A DNA stretch of 64,000 nucleotides from Proteus vulgaris (GTDB lineage Bacteria > Pseudomonadota > Gammaproteobacteria > Enterobacterales > Enterobacteriaceae). The translations under genes were made by a program, and so were the position numbers. This document shows positions 38,158-47,696 of this stretch, piece after piece. The first letter of the stretch is position 1. Every line of letters begins with the position of its first letter. The notes below the pieces were generated by a model that worked only from the letters and a program-made list of their open reading frames with translations, was not told where the DNA came from and did no database searches. The DNA lies in the NCBI RefSeq assembly GCF_023100685.1, contig NZ_CP090064.1, positions 930,001-994,000 of the forward strand, given 5' to 3'.

Positions 38158-38985
38158 ATGTCTATATTAAAGCGATTTCCAGCTTTATGTATTGCAATAG
38201 GTTTGCTGTTTTCAGCGCCGGCGATGGCATCTATTTTTTCTTATATAACACATTCCGAAGGTGAGCCTGCTCACGCCACATATACCTATGTTATTCAACG
38301 CTGGGATCCTGAAGACCCTTATACTCCCAACCCTTGTTATGGCTGGAGTAAATGCTGGATAACAATTAACCATAAGCATGATGCTAATGGCTCTCCAGGT
38401 TCGGCAGTAAGAAGTATTGTTCGCGTTGAAAAAGAACCTTATTTAGCGGGGGTTCGTGATGCCGTTATGAGAGTTGAGAGTTTTCCAATACAAGGAACGG
38501 CAAGACATGATGGTGATCCTCTGACCTCAAACCAAGAGTGTGTTGGGCTATTTTATGAATCTAAGGAAGGCGGCTGGTCTCCAAATGGACGTTTATTACC
38601 GGGATCATTATGTGGTATTGCACCGCCACCCGTTGGTGCCTGCAAAATAACAGAAGGAGCTGTAAACCTTAATTATGGCGATATTGACGAATTCAGTTTA
38701 GAAAATGCAGCACGAGCTCAAAATATTAATGTGACTTGCAACTTAGCAATGAAAGTTCTGGTTATCGCATCAGGCTCGGACAGTGGCCGAGTTCCATTAC
38801 GACCTGATAATAGCCTTTATGCTGATTTATTTCTTGATGGTTATCCTGGTGAAAGAGGCTCTGTAATTGATGTTCCTAAAAACGGAACCATACCTGTAGA
38901 GGTTAAATCAATTTTACATACCAATGGTCGCGTTGCACCAGGTTATTTCTCTGGTTCAGGTTCAATTATTTTAACGATGCCTTAA
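38158..38985 (+). CDS. mrpH: MrpH tip adhesin
   Basis: MrpH is the tip adhesin of MR/P fimbriae. ATG 38158 gives 275 residues, the known length. The signal peptide ends APAMA. His72, His74 (NHKHD) and His117 (ARHDG) are all present; these are the zinc ligands reported for P. mirabilis MrpH binding and biofilm formation. The C-terminal pilin domain starts near PPVGACKITEGAV. The protein is two-domain: an N-terminal lectin-like part and a C-terminal pilin part. Confidence 0.95.
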   Translation: MSILKRFPALCIAIGLLFSAPAMASIFSYITHSEGEPAHATYTYVIQRWDPEDPYTPNPCYGWSKCWITINHKHDANGSPGSAVRSIVRVEKEPYLAGVRDAVMRVESFPIQGTARHDGDPLTSNQECVGLFYESKEGGWSPNGRLLPGSLCGIAPPPVGACKITEGAVNLNYGDIDEFSLENAARAQNINVTCNLAMKVLVIASGSDSGRVPLRPDNSLYADLFLDGYPGERGSVIDVPKNGTIPVEVKSILHTNGRVAPGYFSGSGSIILTMP

Positions 38986-39006
38986 TCATGATAATGGGTG
39001 AATATT

Positions 39007-39327
39007 ATGATGAATTACGATTTTACAGATATTGATGTTAATGCGTTAGTTGGAAAGCGAATTCAAAAAAAGCGTAAAGAATTGGGTTATACCGGTATGC
39101 AAATTGCTGAAAAAATTGGTGTAAGCCAACAGCAATTCTCTCGATATGAGCGCGGGATGAACAAGATAGATTTAAGCTATCTTGTTTTATTAGCTAGCTA
39201 TTTAAATACACCTATTTATTGGTTTTTTGAAGATTGCTTTATACCAAAATCCTCATCAGAAAATCTGCGTGTTGATAAACGTAGCAGTATCATTGCTGAA
39301 GCGACACCCGATGTCTTTTTGTACTAA
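39007..39327 (+). CDS. mrpJ: MrpJ, XRE-type regulator repressing motility
   Basis: MrpJ is the operon's last gene and turns down flagellar genes when fimbriae are made. ATG 39007 has GGGTGA six bases upstream and gives 106 residues. The helix-turn-helix is GMQIAEKIGVSQQQFSRYERG near 31-51. The linked position after mrpH is the P. mirabilis arrangement. The start codon is preceded by an in-frame GTG. Confidence 0.92.
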   Translation: MMNYDFTDIDVNALVGKRIQKKRKELGYTGMQIAEKIGVSQQQFSRYERGMNKIDLSYLVLLASYLNTPIYWFFEDCFIPKSSSENLRVDKRSSIIAEATPDVFLY

Positions 39328-39402
39328 TACATACGACTAAATAAGATCCAAATTTTGGTGTTCTAGTGTGTATGTGTTTCTTTGATTGATTACCTAATTG
39401 GT

Positions 39403-39430
39403 AAGGCAAGGGAGACCTTGCCCTTTTTTT
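39403..39430 (+). terminator. terminator of the mrp operon
   Basis: GGCAAGG pairs with CCTTGCC around loop GAGA, followed by seven T, 75 bases past mrpJ. Confidence 0.9.
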
Positions 39431-40039
39431 ATATAAAAAGTATTAAATTGTGAGATGAACTTGAGCTGTTATTAAAAAGAGTAAGTATTACTTGCTTTCT
39501 TTTTTATCTTTAAAAAATCAGCAATACTATTTTTAAATATTAACTTTTCAATTTTAATCGTTCCTTTCTTAGATTATCTATTCTTCATTCTACGTATAAT
39601 ATCTACTGTAAAATTACCTATTTACGTTACAAATAAACTAAGCTTTTAACCTATCTTGACCATTTATTCGACATTATTTTCTCTTTTATAGTAATTACAA
39701 CCGTTACTATCAGGTTTATCAGAGTGTTTAATCGATTCTGGCTATTAATTTAAGATATTTTCAGTCATGAAAGGTTAATAAATAATCATAATAATGTTAA
39801 AAAATGTTACCTTATGCACATTTTTTAATTTTAGATACTATAAATTAATTTTAATGTAAGTGATTTATAATTGTATGATTTATTTTTATCTTATTGTTTA
39901 ATAAAGTAAAAAATATATTATCTAATAATTTTATCATGATATTTATCTTAAATAAGGCGGTTGTAAATAGGATTAACAGATAGTCATAACAAAAAGGGTT
40001 GTGTACTGTGCATTTTCTGTTTTTTTATAAAAAGGATAA
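39431..40039. other. long AT-rich spacer between mrp and abgT
   Basis: About 610 bases with no supported gene. It is rich in A/T runs. AAAGGA before the abgT start is the only clear signal. No repeats longer than a few bases stood out. Confidence 0.45.
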
Positions 40040-41617
40040 ATGATGCAAACAAAAAAACAGGGAGGCAGTCGCTTTCTACGCACAGTGGAGTGGTTAGGAA
40101 ACGCGCTACCCCATCCCGTTATTTTATTTATTATTTTAATTGCTATTTTACTTGTCTCTTCGGCGGTTGGTGAATATTTTGGTGTTACCGTACAAGATCC
40201 CCGACCAGAGGGCGCTAAAGGACGCGCTGAAGATGGCTATATTCATATTATTAGCTTGTTAGATGCCGATGGTATTCGCCGTATATTAGCCAATATTGTC
40301 ACAAACTTTACGGGATTTGCCCCTTTAGGTACGGTGCTGGTGGCATTATTAGGTGTCGGTATTGCTGAACGTGCTGGTTTATTATCCGCAGTTATGCGTT
40401 TAGTGGTAATGAAAGCACCACGTAAAATGACCACTTTAGCCATTGTGTTCGCAGGTATAATGTCGAATACCGCTGCTGAATTAGGGTATGTAGTATTAAT
40501 ACCGTTATCAGCAATTATCTTCCATTCATTAGGACGACACCCTCTAGCGGGACTTGCGGCTGCATTTGCTGGGGTTTCTGGTGGTTACTCTGCTAACTTG
40601 CTCTTAGGTACGATAGATCCATTACTATCGGGCATTACACAGCAAGCGGCACGTATCATCGATCCAACTTATATCGTGGGTGCTGAAGCAAACTGGTACT
40701 TTATGTTTGTCAGTACATTCCTGATCACTTTCTTAGGTTACTTCATCACCGAAAAAATCGTTGAACCTCAATTGGGTCCATATAACGGTAATGAGCTTGA
40801 TGAAGAAGAAAATGATTTAAGGAATGCGGCTGAAGTTACGTCGTTAGAAAAGAAAGCATTATGGGCTGCAACGGGTACATTTATTGTTATGTGCGTGATT
40901 TTGGCGCTAACTGTTGTTCCTGAAAATGGCATATTGAGAAACCAAGAAACAGGGCTAATTGGTAATTCTCCTTTCTTAAAATCTATTGTTGTCTTTATTT
41001 TCTTATTCTTTGCAATTCCGGGTATCGTTTACGGTTGGGTTGCTAAGACAATGAGAACAGATAAAGATATTGTTGATGCCATGGCGAATTCGATGAGTAC
41101 GCTTGGGCTTTATTTAGTTATTATTTTCTTTGCGGCCCAATTTGTTGCTTTCTTTGGTTGGACAAATATTGGCCAGGTTATTGCTGTTAAAGGTGCTGCA
41201 TTACTTAACAGTATTGATATGCCAAGTGGTTTGTTGTTTTTAGGGTTCATTTTAATCTGTGCCTTCATTAATTTAATGATAGGTTCGGCATCGGCACAAT
41301 GGGCGGTAACAGCACCTATCTTTGTACCAATGCTAATGCTTGCAGGTTATGCACCAGAAACAATCCAAGCAGCATATCGAATTGGAGATTCTGTTACTAA
41401 TATCATCACCCCTATGATGAGTTATTTTGGTTTGATATTAGCGGTTGCTACGAAATATAAGAAAGATACGGGTATTGGTACTATGATTTCTATGATGTTG
41501 CCATATTCTGTTATTTTCTTAATTGGCTGGTCACTCTTATTCTACTTATGGGTATTTGTATTCCATTTACCAGTAGGACCTGGCTCACCAATCTATTACA
41601 CACCAACAGCAGGTTAA
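40040..41617 (+). CDS. abgT: AbgT-family transporter (p-aminobenzoyl-glutamate type)
   Basis: The 525-residue inner-membrane protein is an AbgT-family transporter. The family includes E. coli AbgT, which takes up p-aminobenzoyl-glutamate, and members that export sulfonamides. Motifs include NALPHPVILFIILIAIL near the start, GVSGGYSANLLLGTIDPLLSG near 180 and IGDSVTNIITPMMSYFGLIL near 455. AAAGGA precedes the ATG. No abgA, abgB or abgR is nearby, so the substrate is not fixed. Confidence 0.88.
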   Translation: MMQTKKQGGSRFLRTVEWLGNALPHPVILFIILIAILLVSSAVGEYFGVTVQDPRPEGAKGRAEDGYIHIISLLDADGIRRILANIVTNFTGFAPLGTVLVALLGVGIAERAGLLSAVMRLVVMKAPRKMTTLAIVFAGIMSNTAAELGYVVLIPLSAIIFHSLGRHPLAGLAAAFAGVSGGYSANLLLGTIDPLLSGITQQAARIIDPTYIVGAEANWYFMFVSTFLITFLGYFITEKIVEPQLGPYNGNELDEEENDLRNAAEVTSLEKKALWAATGTFIVMCVILALTVVPENGILRNQETGLIGNSPFLKSIVVFIFLFFAIPGIVYGWVAKTMRTDKDIVDAMANSMSTLGLYLVIIFFAAQFVAFFGWTNIGQVIAVKGAALLNSIDMPSGLLFLGFILICAFINLMIGSASAQWAVTAPIFVPMLMLAGYAPETIQAAYRIGDSVTNIITPMMSYFGLILAVATKYKKDTGIGTMISMMLPYSVIFLIGWSLLFYLWVFVFHLPVGPGSPIYYTPTAG

Positions 41618-41633
41618 TTCTCTGCTATAACAG

Positions 41634-41666
41634 AAGCTTATACAGAGATGTATAAGCTTTTTTCTT
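41634..41666. terminator. bidirectional terminator between abgT and the DUF1992 gene
   Basis: AAGCTTATAC pairs with GTATAAGCTT and a T run follows. The stem includes the end of the convergent DUF1992 gene. Confidence 0.8.
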
Positions 41667-42063
41667 TTTCTTTTTCTTTTTTATCCATTTCTTTTTTATG
41701 ATTTGCCAATTTCTCAGTTAATTGGTTGGCATAATCTGCATGTAAAAACTGAGTATCTAAACCTGCTTGTTGTAATTTTAATTCGAGCAATACTAAACGC
41801 TTTTGCAACGATTCATGCTCTTCTCCTGTTTCACTCAGCGTACTTAGAATTTCGGCTAGAGATAATGCTTCTTTTCTATCTTGCATTTCAGGAGGTAAGA
41901 AACCTGCATTTTTTAATAAATGATAGCTTGCTCTAAGTGACTCAGGTACATGACTATTATCATCAAGGATCAGAGGTTTTCCTTCACCTTTAAGTGATGA
42001 TAGCTCACCTTTTTGTAGTGCTTGTTCAATGTGGCGTTCAGCCCATTCATCAATAATTGACAT
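41638..42063 (-). CDS. DUF1992 (DnaJ homologue C28-like) protein
   Basis: The 141-residue cytoplasmic protein matches the DUF1992 pattern: WAERHIEQALQKGELSSLKGEGKPL at the N terminus, then SLRASYHLLKNAGFLPPEMQ. E. coli YhdN is, as I recall, a family member. There is no J-domain HPD motif. The last residues run through KEKEKEK and end inside the terminator. Function is not established. Confidence 0.82.
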   Translation of the reverse strand: MSIIDEWAERHIEQALQKGELSSLKGEGKPLILDDNSHVPESLRASYHLLKNAGFLPPEMQDRKEALSLAEILSTLSETGEEHESLQKRLVLLELKLQQAGLDTQFLHADYANQLTEKLANHKKEMDKKEKEKEKSLYISV

Positions 42064-42196
42064 TCTAAACCTCGTTATTTTGAGATTATTTTAAGCAGAA
42101 AAGATCACACATGCTCAATTTATCTTGATCAAATTATATGATTTGATATTATATTTTTATATTATATAAAAATATATATTAACTAAGGGATATCTA

Positions 42197-42535
42197 ATGA
42201 GTAAGTACAAAGAAATAGTAACAGACATTGCAAATAACATGGGAGCATTGTCTCAAAATATTCCAGAAGTGATGAAAGCTTTTATGAGTACCACAAAAGC
42301 AGGGGGCAAAGAAGGAGCATTAGATTCAAAAACAAAAGAATTGATCGCGATTGCAATTGCTGTTGCCAATCGTTGTGATGGTTGTATTGGGTTCCATACT
42401 AAAACTTTAGTCGAACTCGGTACAACAGAACAAGAACTTGCAGAAGCATTGGGCGTTGCTATTTATATGGGTGGCGGCCCTTCAGTTATGTATGCCGCCA
42501 ACACTATGGGTGCTTTTAAAGAATTTAGTAAATAA
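42197..42535 (+). CDS. AhpD-like (carboxymuconolactone decarboxylase) protein
   Basis: This 112-residue protein has the AhpD-type active site ANRCDGCIGFHTKTLVELG near residue 55, giving a CxxC pair and the downstream His. Such proteins are alkylhydroperoxidase-like and often act in peroxide defence. GGGA lies about ten bases before the ATG. A terminator follows. The neighbours give no pathway. Confidence 0.85.
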   Translation: MSKYKEIVTDIANNMGALSQNIPEVMKAFMSTTKAGGKEGALDSKTKELIAIAIAVANRCDGCIGFHTKTLVELGTTEQELAEALGVAIYMGGGPSVMYAANTMGAFKEFSK

Positions 42536-42572
42536 GATTTTTATCATTATATAACTAAAATAAAATAGTCAT

Positions 42573-42605
42573 AAGGCCAGAATAAGTTCATTCTGGCCTT
42601 TTTAT
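42573..42605 (+). terminator. terminator of the AhpD-like gene
   Basis: A perfect 11-bp stem AAGGCCAGAAT/ATTCTGGCCTT is followed by a T run. Confidence 0.9.
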
Positions 42606-42894
42606 TTCTTATAGCTTGTTTATTTTTTGTTTAAGTTAAAAGTAGTGAAATAAAAATATCTATTATTAAAAATAGATTAATAATAAATTAAAAAATGATG
42701 AATTAAAGCAATCAACTCTATCAGTATATATATGTTTTGTTTTATAAATTGTAATTATTTCAATGTGTTGCGTGTCATTATTGCTGTGTTTTAGTTAATT
42801 ATAAATTAATGAATAATAATTGAATTTTTTATAATATAACCATTCTAACTAATTAGTTTTTGTAAGGTGAGTTTTCTATTTTAATGAGGAATGT
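42606..42894. other. AT-rich spacer upstream of arnT
   Basis: About 290 bases with no supported gene; it should carry the arnT promoter. AGGA lies before the arnT ATG. Confidence 0.45.
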
Positions 42895-44541
42895 ATGAGC
42901 GTCAGTTTTATAGAAAGATATAAATGGTTTCTACTTTTTATTTTTATATTATTAACTTATTTCATTCCTTTAGAAACGCGGCTATTGTGGCAACCAGATG
43001 AAATTCGTTATGCCGAAATTAGCAGGGAAATGCTGACATCAGGTAATTGGTCTGTGCCTTATTTGCTCGATATTCGCTATTTTGAAAAACCGGTTTTAGG
43101 GTATTGGCTAAACAGTATTGCACAATGGTTATTTGGAGGTGGTCATTTCTCCGTTCGCATTGTTGTTGTCACCTCAACGTTATTAACCAGCCTATTTGTT
43201 TATCGAGCTGCTTTGTTAGTTTGGCATAATCAATCTCTGGCATTTAATGCATTAGTGGTATTTTTATCCTCTTTTCTTGTGTTGTCTATTGGCACTTATA
43301 ATATCCTTGATCCTATAGTGACTATGTTTGTTACTATAGCAATGTATTATTTTTTAAGCGGATTATTGACAACAGATAAAAAATCAAAAATTTATGCTTC
43401 TTTTTTAGTCGGTATTTTTTGCGGTTTAGGTTTTTTAACTAAAGGATTTATTGCAGTTGTTTTGCCCACATTAGTCTTTATGATTACAGCAATTAGCTTA
43501 TCTCGTTTTAAAGAAGTCCTTTGTTATGCGCCAATAGCGCTTATCTCTATGTTTATTATTGCAGGTCCATGGGTAATTTCAGTTGCACTTCAAGCCCCAG
43601 ATTATTGGCATTACTTTTTTTGGATTGAACATGTACAGCGTTTTATAGCAAAAGGATCAGCAAGATCACAACCCATGTGGTTTTACTTGCCTATTATTGT
43701 TTTCGGCATTTTACCTTGGTTAGGGTTTCTATTCGGTACACTTAAATCTGCGCTTTTTTTGAAAAAAGGCACTCTCTATTTTTCATTTTGGCTATTTATC
43801 TTTTTTGCGTTCTTTTCAGCCTCTAGTGGCAAGTTATTAACTTATATGTTGCCTTGTTTTGTTCCGTTATCCATTTTGATTGCGAGTTACATGGAAGAAT
43901 TGAAAAATAACCCAAATGAAAAAATTCATACTATTAACGCAATAATAAATACAGCCTTTGGAATAACAGGTGTTTCTATTATTATTTATTCTCTTTATTC
44001 ATCTCGATTTACACTATATGAAGTAGATGAGCAGCATAAAGTGATGCTGGCGATAGGGGGATTTTTTATATGGAGTCTGATGGGAATTGCTTCATTCTTT
44101 AAATCAACACGTTTGCTAACTTTATTTTGTTCTGTTGGATTAAGTCTTGCTATTGGATATGCGATCCCACATAAAATTGAAAGTAAAAGCACTCCTGAAA
44201 AAGCAATTAATCATTATTATAGTGAGCTAGCAAATAAGCCTTATATTTTAGCTGATGAAGTCGGTATTGGAACGTCACTAGCATGGGGATTGAAACGTAC
44301 AGATATTCGTCTAACTGAAACGAGAGGAGAGCTTGCCTATGGTTTAGCATATCCTGATGTGCAAAATAAATATTATGATCTTAAGCAACTGGTTAACTTA
44401 ATTGAAAAGAATAACTATCAAGGTATTGCTATTGTTTTGGTCAGACCTGAGCGCAAAGACATATTATCCGTTATAAGCCAATTAAAGATAAAACCTATTG
44501 TAGAAAAACAGGGTGATCTAACATTTGTTTTCTTTAACTGA
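42895..44541 (+). CDS. arnT: ArnT-like 4-amino-4-deoxy-L-arabinose lipid A transferase
   Basis: ArnT moves L-Ara4N from undecaprenyl phosphate to lipid A, which gives polymyxin resistance. The 548-residue inner-membrane glycosyltransferase has the family N terminus: LWQPDEIRYAEISREMLTSG (with the catalytic-loop Asp-Glu) and FEKPVLGYWLNSIAQWLFGG, then a long hydrophobic region and a periplasmic C-terminal domain. The other arn genes are absent nearby, so this is a stand-alone copy. It may be an extra copy to the one in the arn operon elsewhere. Confidence 0.85.
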   Translation: MSVSFIERYKWFLLFIFILLTYFIPLETRLLWQPDEIRYAEISREMLTSGNWSVPYLLDIRYFEKPVLGYWLNSIAQWLFGGGHFSVRIVVVTSTLLTSLFVYRAALLVWHNQSLAFNALVVFLSSFLVLSIGTYNILDPIVTMFVTIAMYYFLSGLLTTDKKSKIYASFLVGIFCGLGFLTKGFIAVVLPTLVFMITAISLSRFKEVLCYAPIALISMFIIAGPWVISVALQAPDYWHYFFWIEHVQRFIAKGSARSQPMWFYLPIIVFGILPWLGFLFGTLKSALFLKKGTLYFSFWLFIFFAFFSASSGKLLTYMLPCFVPLSILIASYMEELKNNPNEKIHTINAIINTAFGITGVSIIIYSLYSSRFTLYEVDEQHKVMLAIGGFFIWSLMGIASFFKSTRLLTLFCSVGLSLAIGYAIPHKIESKSTPEKAINHYYSELANKPYILADEVGIGTSLAWGLKRTDIRLTETRGELAYGLAYPDVQNKYYDLKQLVNLIEKNNYQGIAIVLVRPERKDILSVISQLKIKPIVEKQGDLTFVFFN

Positions 44542-44771
44542 CTGATTTTTAAATCTATTTATATGTTGTAAATAGGGAGCTAAAATGTCATTCAAGTTTT
44601 GTCATGACTTAGATTTGATTTTTTGTGTTGTTTTTATGTGATCTAAGTTAAAAAATAGATTTTGTTGATGAATTTATTTTGCTCTTTTTCGTTTTAATGG
44701 TAGGTTTAGATTGTGTCCATTAAATCGGAGTTAGCTAAGCAATATATGACAAGTCACTTTACTTTATCAGA

Positions 44772-44808
44772 ACCCCCGCCCAAACAAAATGTACTTATGA
44801 ATGGGGGT
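44772..44808 (+). promoter_or_regulatory. hairpin sequestering a ribosome-binding site
   Basis: ACCCCC at 44772 pairs with GGGGGT at 44803. The GGGGG is the Shine-Dalgarno of the peptide at 44814, six bases upstream of its ATG. Two tiny leader frames, ATG TAC TTA TGA and one starting ATGAATGGG that overlaps the next start, lie in the loop. Confidence 0.6.
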
Positions 44809-44813
44809 AATTT

Positions 44814-44906
44814 ATGCTGATTTTCCTAGCTGAATGTTTTATCGGTCTAGCATCAATTGCTCTTACTCACCGTGTATTAACGTTGTACGGTACTAAAAAG
44901 AAGTGA
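44814..44906 (+). CDS. 30-residue single-pass membrane peptide
   Basis: MLIFLAECFIGLASIALTHR then VLTLYGTKKK: one hydrophobic stretch followed by a basic tail. The ribosome site GGGGG is strong but lies in a hairpin, and short leader frames overlap the start. This layout is like type I toxins and small stress membrane proteins. I do not recognise the family. The terminator at 44954 lies 48 bases beyond. It is too short to prove by itself. Confidence 0.5.
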   Translation: MLIFLAECFIGLASIALTHRVLTLYGTKKK

Positions 44907-44925
44907 TGGCTCCCCGCTAGCTAAA

Positions 44926-44948
44926 ATAAGTAATCAATGATTACTTAT
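44926..44948. repeat. perfect 10-bp inverted repeat
   Basis: ATAAGTAATC and GATTACTTAT flank AAT. It lies between the small peptide and the terminator and could be a regulator site or a stem in the transcript. Confidence 0.6.
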
Positions 44949-44953
44949 AATGT

Positions 44954-44985
44954 AAAGTCCTATATCCAACATGATGTAGGACTTT
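44954..44985. terminator. bidirectional terminator between the small peptide and zapD
   Basis: AAAGTCCTATATC pairs with GATGTAGGACTTT (one wobble), with T runs on the plus strand and A runs on the minus side. Confidence 0.85.
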
Positions 44986-45002
44986 TTCGTTATATTAATA
45001 TA

Positions 45003-46352
45003 TTATTGAAAATAGCCTTCAATGAGTTTTATTTTTTCAATATCCAGAGTGTTGGTATATTGATGTAATAATGCCCAAGCTTGAATATAATCATATTTAG
45101 CTTTAATTAAATCTTGTTGAGCACGATATAATAATTCTTCAGCATTAAGAACATCCACCATGGTTCGTTGCCCGCCAATATAGCTTTTTTGAGTTGCATC
45201 TAATTGTAATTTAGCGGAGGAGACAGACTGTTCATATGCATTCAATTTTATATTACTGGTCGTACAAATTTGATATTGATGACGTAACTCTTGTGTAATT
45301 TGCTGAATAGTAGCATCCCTTTCAAAAGCACTCATCTGATACATCGCGGTAGATTGACGCATTGATGCTGTCGTTTTTCCGCCATTAAATAAAGGTAAAC
45401 TGACATAAAATCCAATATTGGCAGATTGGTATTTCTGATTTACCGTATTATTACTATCGGAATCACTATTAGAATAAGAAGCATAGAGTTGTACTGTTGG
45501 AAAAAATTCACCTCTGTTTTTTTCTACTTCTTGTTTCGCTATTGCCATTTCATAGCGTGCAGTTTGAATATTGAGGTTATTTTGCATCACTTCCATTTCC
45601 CAATCTTCATAATTGCTGGGGGTGATGGGTTGTAATATAAAATTTTTGCTATTTAATTTTGCAATATGCTTATTATAAGGAAGTGGAGAACCAATCATTG
45701 AGCTTAGTTTATTTTTGGCATTTTCTAGTTCAAGTTGAATATCTGTGTATTGAGACTGAGTTAAATATAATCGCGTTTGGATTTCTGAAATATCTGTTTT
45801 TGTTCCTTCACCTAACTCAAATAAACGTTGGCTAGACGTAAGCTGTTTTTTATAAATTTCTTGCTGAGAAAGATTTAATAATAATTTATCTTGGGCATAG
45901 GCTAATTCAATATAATGATCAACCAACCTAATTACGAGTTCAGAGAATTTTACTTGAAAACGGCTATCTGATAGTAACGTTTGTATAACTGATGATTTGT
46001 AGTCACTAAAAGCAGTGTAATCAAATAGAGGTTGGCTAATAATCGCACTGACAGAGTGGCTTTGGTAATTTTGATATTCTGTTCTCTGTAATTCTCCTTG
46101 GCTAGTATTAATCGGATAAACTTTACGTTGCCAATTTCGTGGATTATTTTGGTAATTAACATGAACACTAGGAAGTAATTGGGATAATCCAATATTTTCA
46201 TACTCTTTGCCTGCAACTTGTTCTTTGATTGCAGCATTAAAAGTAGGATCATTTTTTACAGCTAAAAAATAGAGATCAGACAATGTGATAGCAAAAGTAT
46301 GAAAACTGAACATCCATATCAATATAATAGTAGAAAGTTTTTTTATTAGCAT
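45003..46352 (-). CDS. zapD: ZapD, TolC-family outer-membrane channel of type I secretion
   Basis: The 449-residue protein has a signal peptide and the TolC two-repeat, long-helix layout (KEQVAGKEYENIGLSQLLPSV, later NVLNAEELLYRAQQDLIKAKYD). It forms the outer-membrane exit for ZapA. It follows zapC after only two bases, so it is part of zapABCD. Order and strand agree with the P. mirabilis operon. Confidence 0.92.
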   Translation of the reverse strand: MLIKKLSTIILIWMFSFHTFAITLSDLYFLAVKNDPTFNAAIKEQVAGKEYENIGLSQLLPSVHVNYQNNPRNWQRKVYPINTSQGELQRTEYQNYQSHSVSAIISQPLFDYTAFSDYKSSVIQTLLSDSRFQVKFSELVIRLVDHYIELAYAQDKLLLNLSQQEIYKKQLTSSQRLFELGEGTKTDISEIQTRLYLTQSQYTDIQLELENAKNKLSSMIGSPLPYNKHIAKLNSKNFILQPITPSNYEDWEMEVMQNNLNIQTARYEMAIAKQEVEKNRGEFFPTVQLYASYSNSDSDSNNTVNQKYQSANIGFYVSLPLFNGGKTTASMRQSTAMYQMSAFERDATIQQITQELRHQYQICTTSNIKLNAYEQSVSSAKLQLDATQKSYIGGQRTMVDVLNAEELLYRAQQDLIKAKYDYIQAWALLHQYTNTLDIEKIKLIEGYFQ

Positions 46353-46354
46353 AA

Positions 46355-47680
46355 TTACTCTTCCGTTAAAGAAGTATGAACTCTATCTAATACAGGTTTA
46401 AAGAGATAATTGAGTAATGAACGATCGCCTGTATTAATAAACACATCAACGGGCATACCAGCCTTTAATTTACTTTTATTATCAGCAAGAAGTGTATTAT
46501 CTTTTACATTAATAAATACTTGATAATAGGGTTCCGTTGTTCTGTCATCAATAAGTCTGTCTGCTGAAATTAAAGTAACTTCACCCGGAATTTTAGGTGT
46601 TGTATTTTGATTAAAAGCACTGAACATTAAATCAACAGGAAGTCCGGGAGTTACTTTGTCAATTAAATGAGGAGCTAAACGAGCCTCAATAATTAATTGA
46701 TGATCTTGAGGAACAACTTCCATCAATGTTTGTCCTGTTCTAACAACACCGCCTTGTGTAAAAACAGATAAATCCATTACTGTTCCTGAAATAGGGGCAG
46801 TAATTTGCATTTTGGCCAGTTTATCCAATTCAATAATAAGTTGTTTTTCAGTTTCACTTATTTGTAATTGAATTTGATTAAGCTCAGTACGTGCTGATTG
46901 ATAAAAGTTAGCATTACGTTGTAATATCTTCTGTTCATACTCTAGTTTTTGTTTTTCTAAGGTACTAATTTGTCCTAAGGTATCATTAAGATGATTATTA
47001 TTTTCAGCAAGTTCACGCTCAACCTCTTGATAACGATGACGGGGAATATAGCCTTCAGTAGCAAGAGTGCGTAAATCTTTTATTTGACTCTGCAAACTAT
47101 TAATTTGGTTTTGTTTGTTTAGTATTGATCTTTTTAGATGAATTAAACGATTAGAAATACCATCAATAATGGCGTTATAACCATTTATTTCACTATGCAA
47201 TTCAATATATTTTTCATTAAGTAATCTATTTTGTAGTTGTAAGTGTTTATTTAAGCTCTCTGATGATGAATAGTATTTTTCGGTAGAGTCTAAAATAAAC
47301 TCTGTTTTTTCATTGAGTTGAGCATAAAGGCGTTGTTGAGTTATAAGTAAATTGTCATATTGATCTGATAGGGATTTTACTAAGGCTTTTGATTGAATGG
47401 GGCTTAATTGAATAAGTGTTTGGCCTTCAGTCACACTATCCCCATTCTTCACTAAAATATCCGTGATAATGCCTTCCACGGATGCTTGAACACTTTTTTT
47501 GTTGCCTGAAATGGAAACATTACCTGTGGTGGAAACCCCTTTGTCTAAAGGTGCAAATGCAGCCCAAAAAATAAAGACAGCTAAGCCTAAAAGAATAACA
47601 GACCATCCTATTATTAAGAATTTTTTAGGATCATCGGAAATGTTTTTGACTATATTAATTTCATTTTTCTCTGTGATCAT
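46355..47680 (-). CDS. zapC: ZapC, HlyD/PrtE-type membrane fusion protein
   Basis: The 441-residue protein spans the periplasm. One membrane segment near residues 25-45 is followed by a biotinyl-lipoyl-like domain (VKNGDSVTEGQTLIQLSP), a long coiled coil from about 120 to 280, and the beta-barrel with TAPISGTVMDLSVF near 297. It bridges the ZapB ABC transporter and the ZapD channel. Confidence 0.93.
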   Translation of the reverse strand: MITEKNEINIVKNISDDPKKFLIIGWSVILLGLAVFIFWAAFAPLDKGVSTTGNVSISGNKKSVQASVEGIITDILVKNGDSVTEGQTLIQLSPIQSKALVKSLSDQYDNLLITQQRLYAQLNEKTEFILDSTEKYYSSSESLNKHLQLQNRLLNEKYIELHSEINGYNAIIDGISNRLIHLKRSILNKQNQINSLQSQIKDLRTLATEGYIPRHRYQEVERELAENNNHLNDTLGQISTLEKQKLEYEQKILQRNANFYQSARTELNQIQLQISETEKQLIIELDKLAKMQITAPISGTVMDLSVFTQGGVVRTGQTLMEVVPQDHQLIIEARLAPHLIDKVTPGLPVDLMFSAFNQNTTPKIPGEVTLISADRLIDDRTTEPYYQVFINVKDNTLLADNKSKLKAGMPVDVFINTGDRSLLNYLFKPVLDRVHTSLTEE

Positions 47681-47696
47681 TGTTATTTTCTCAATA

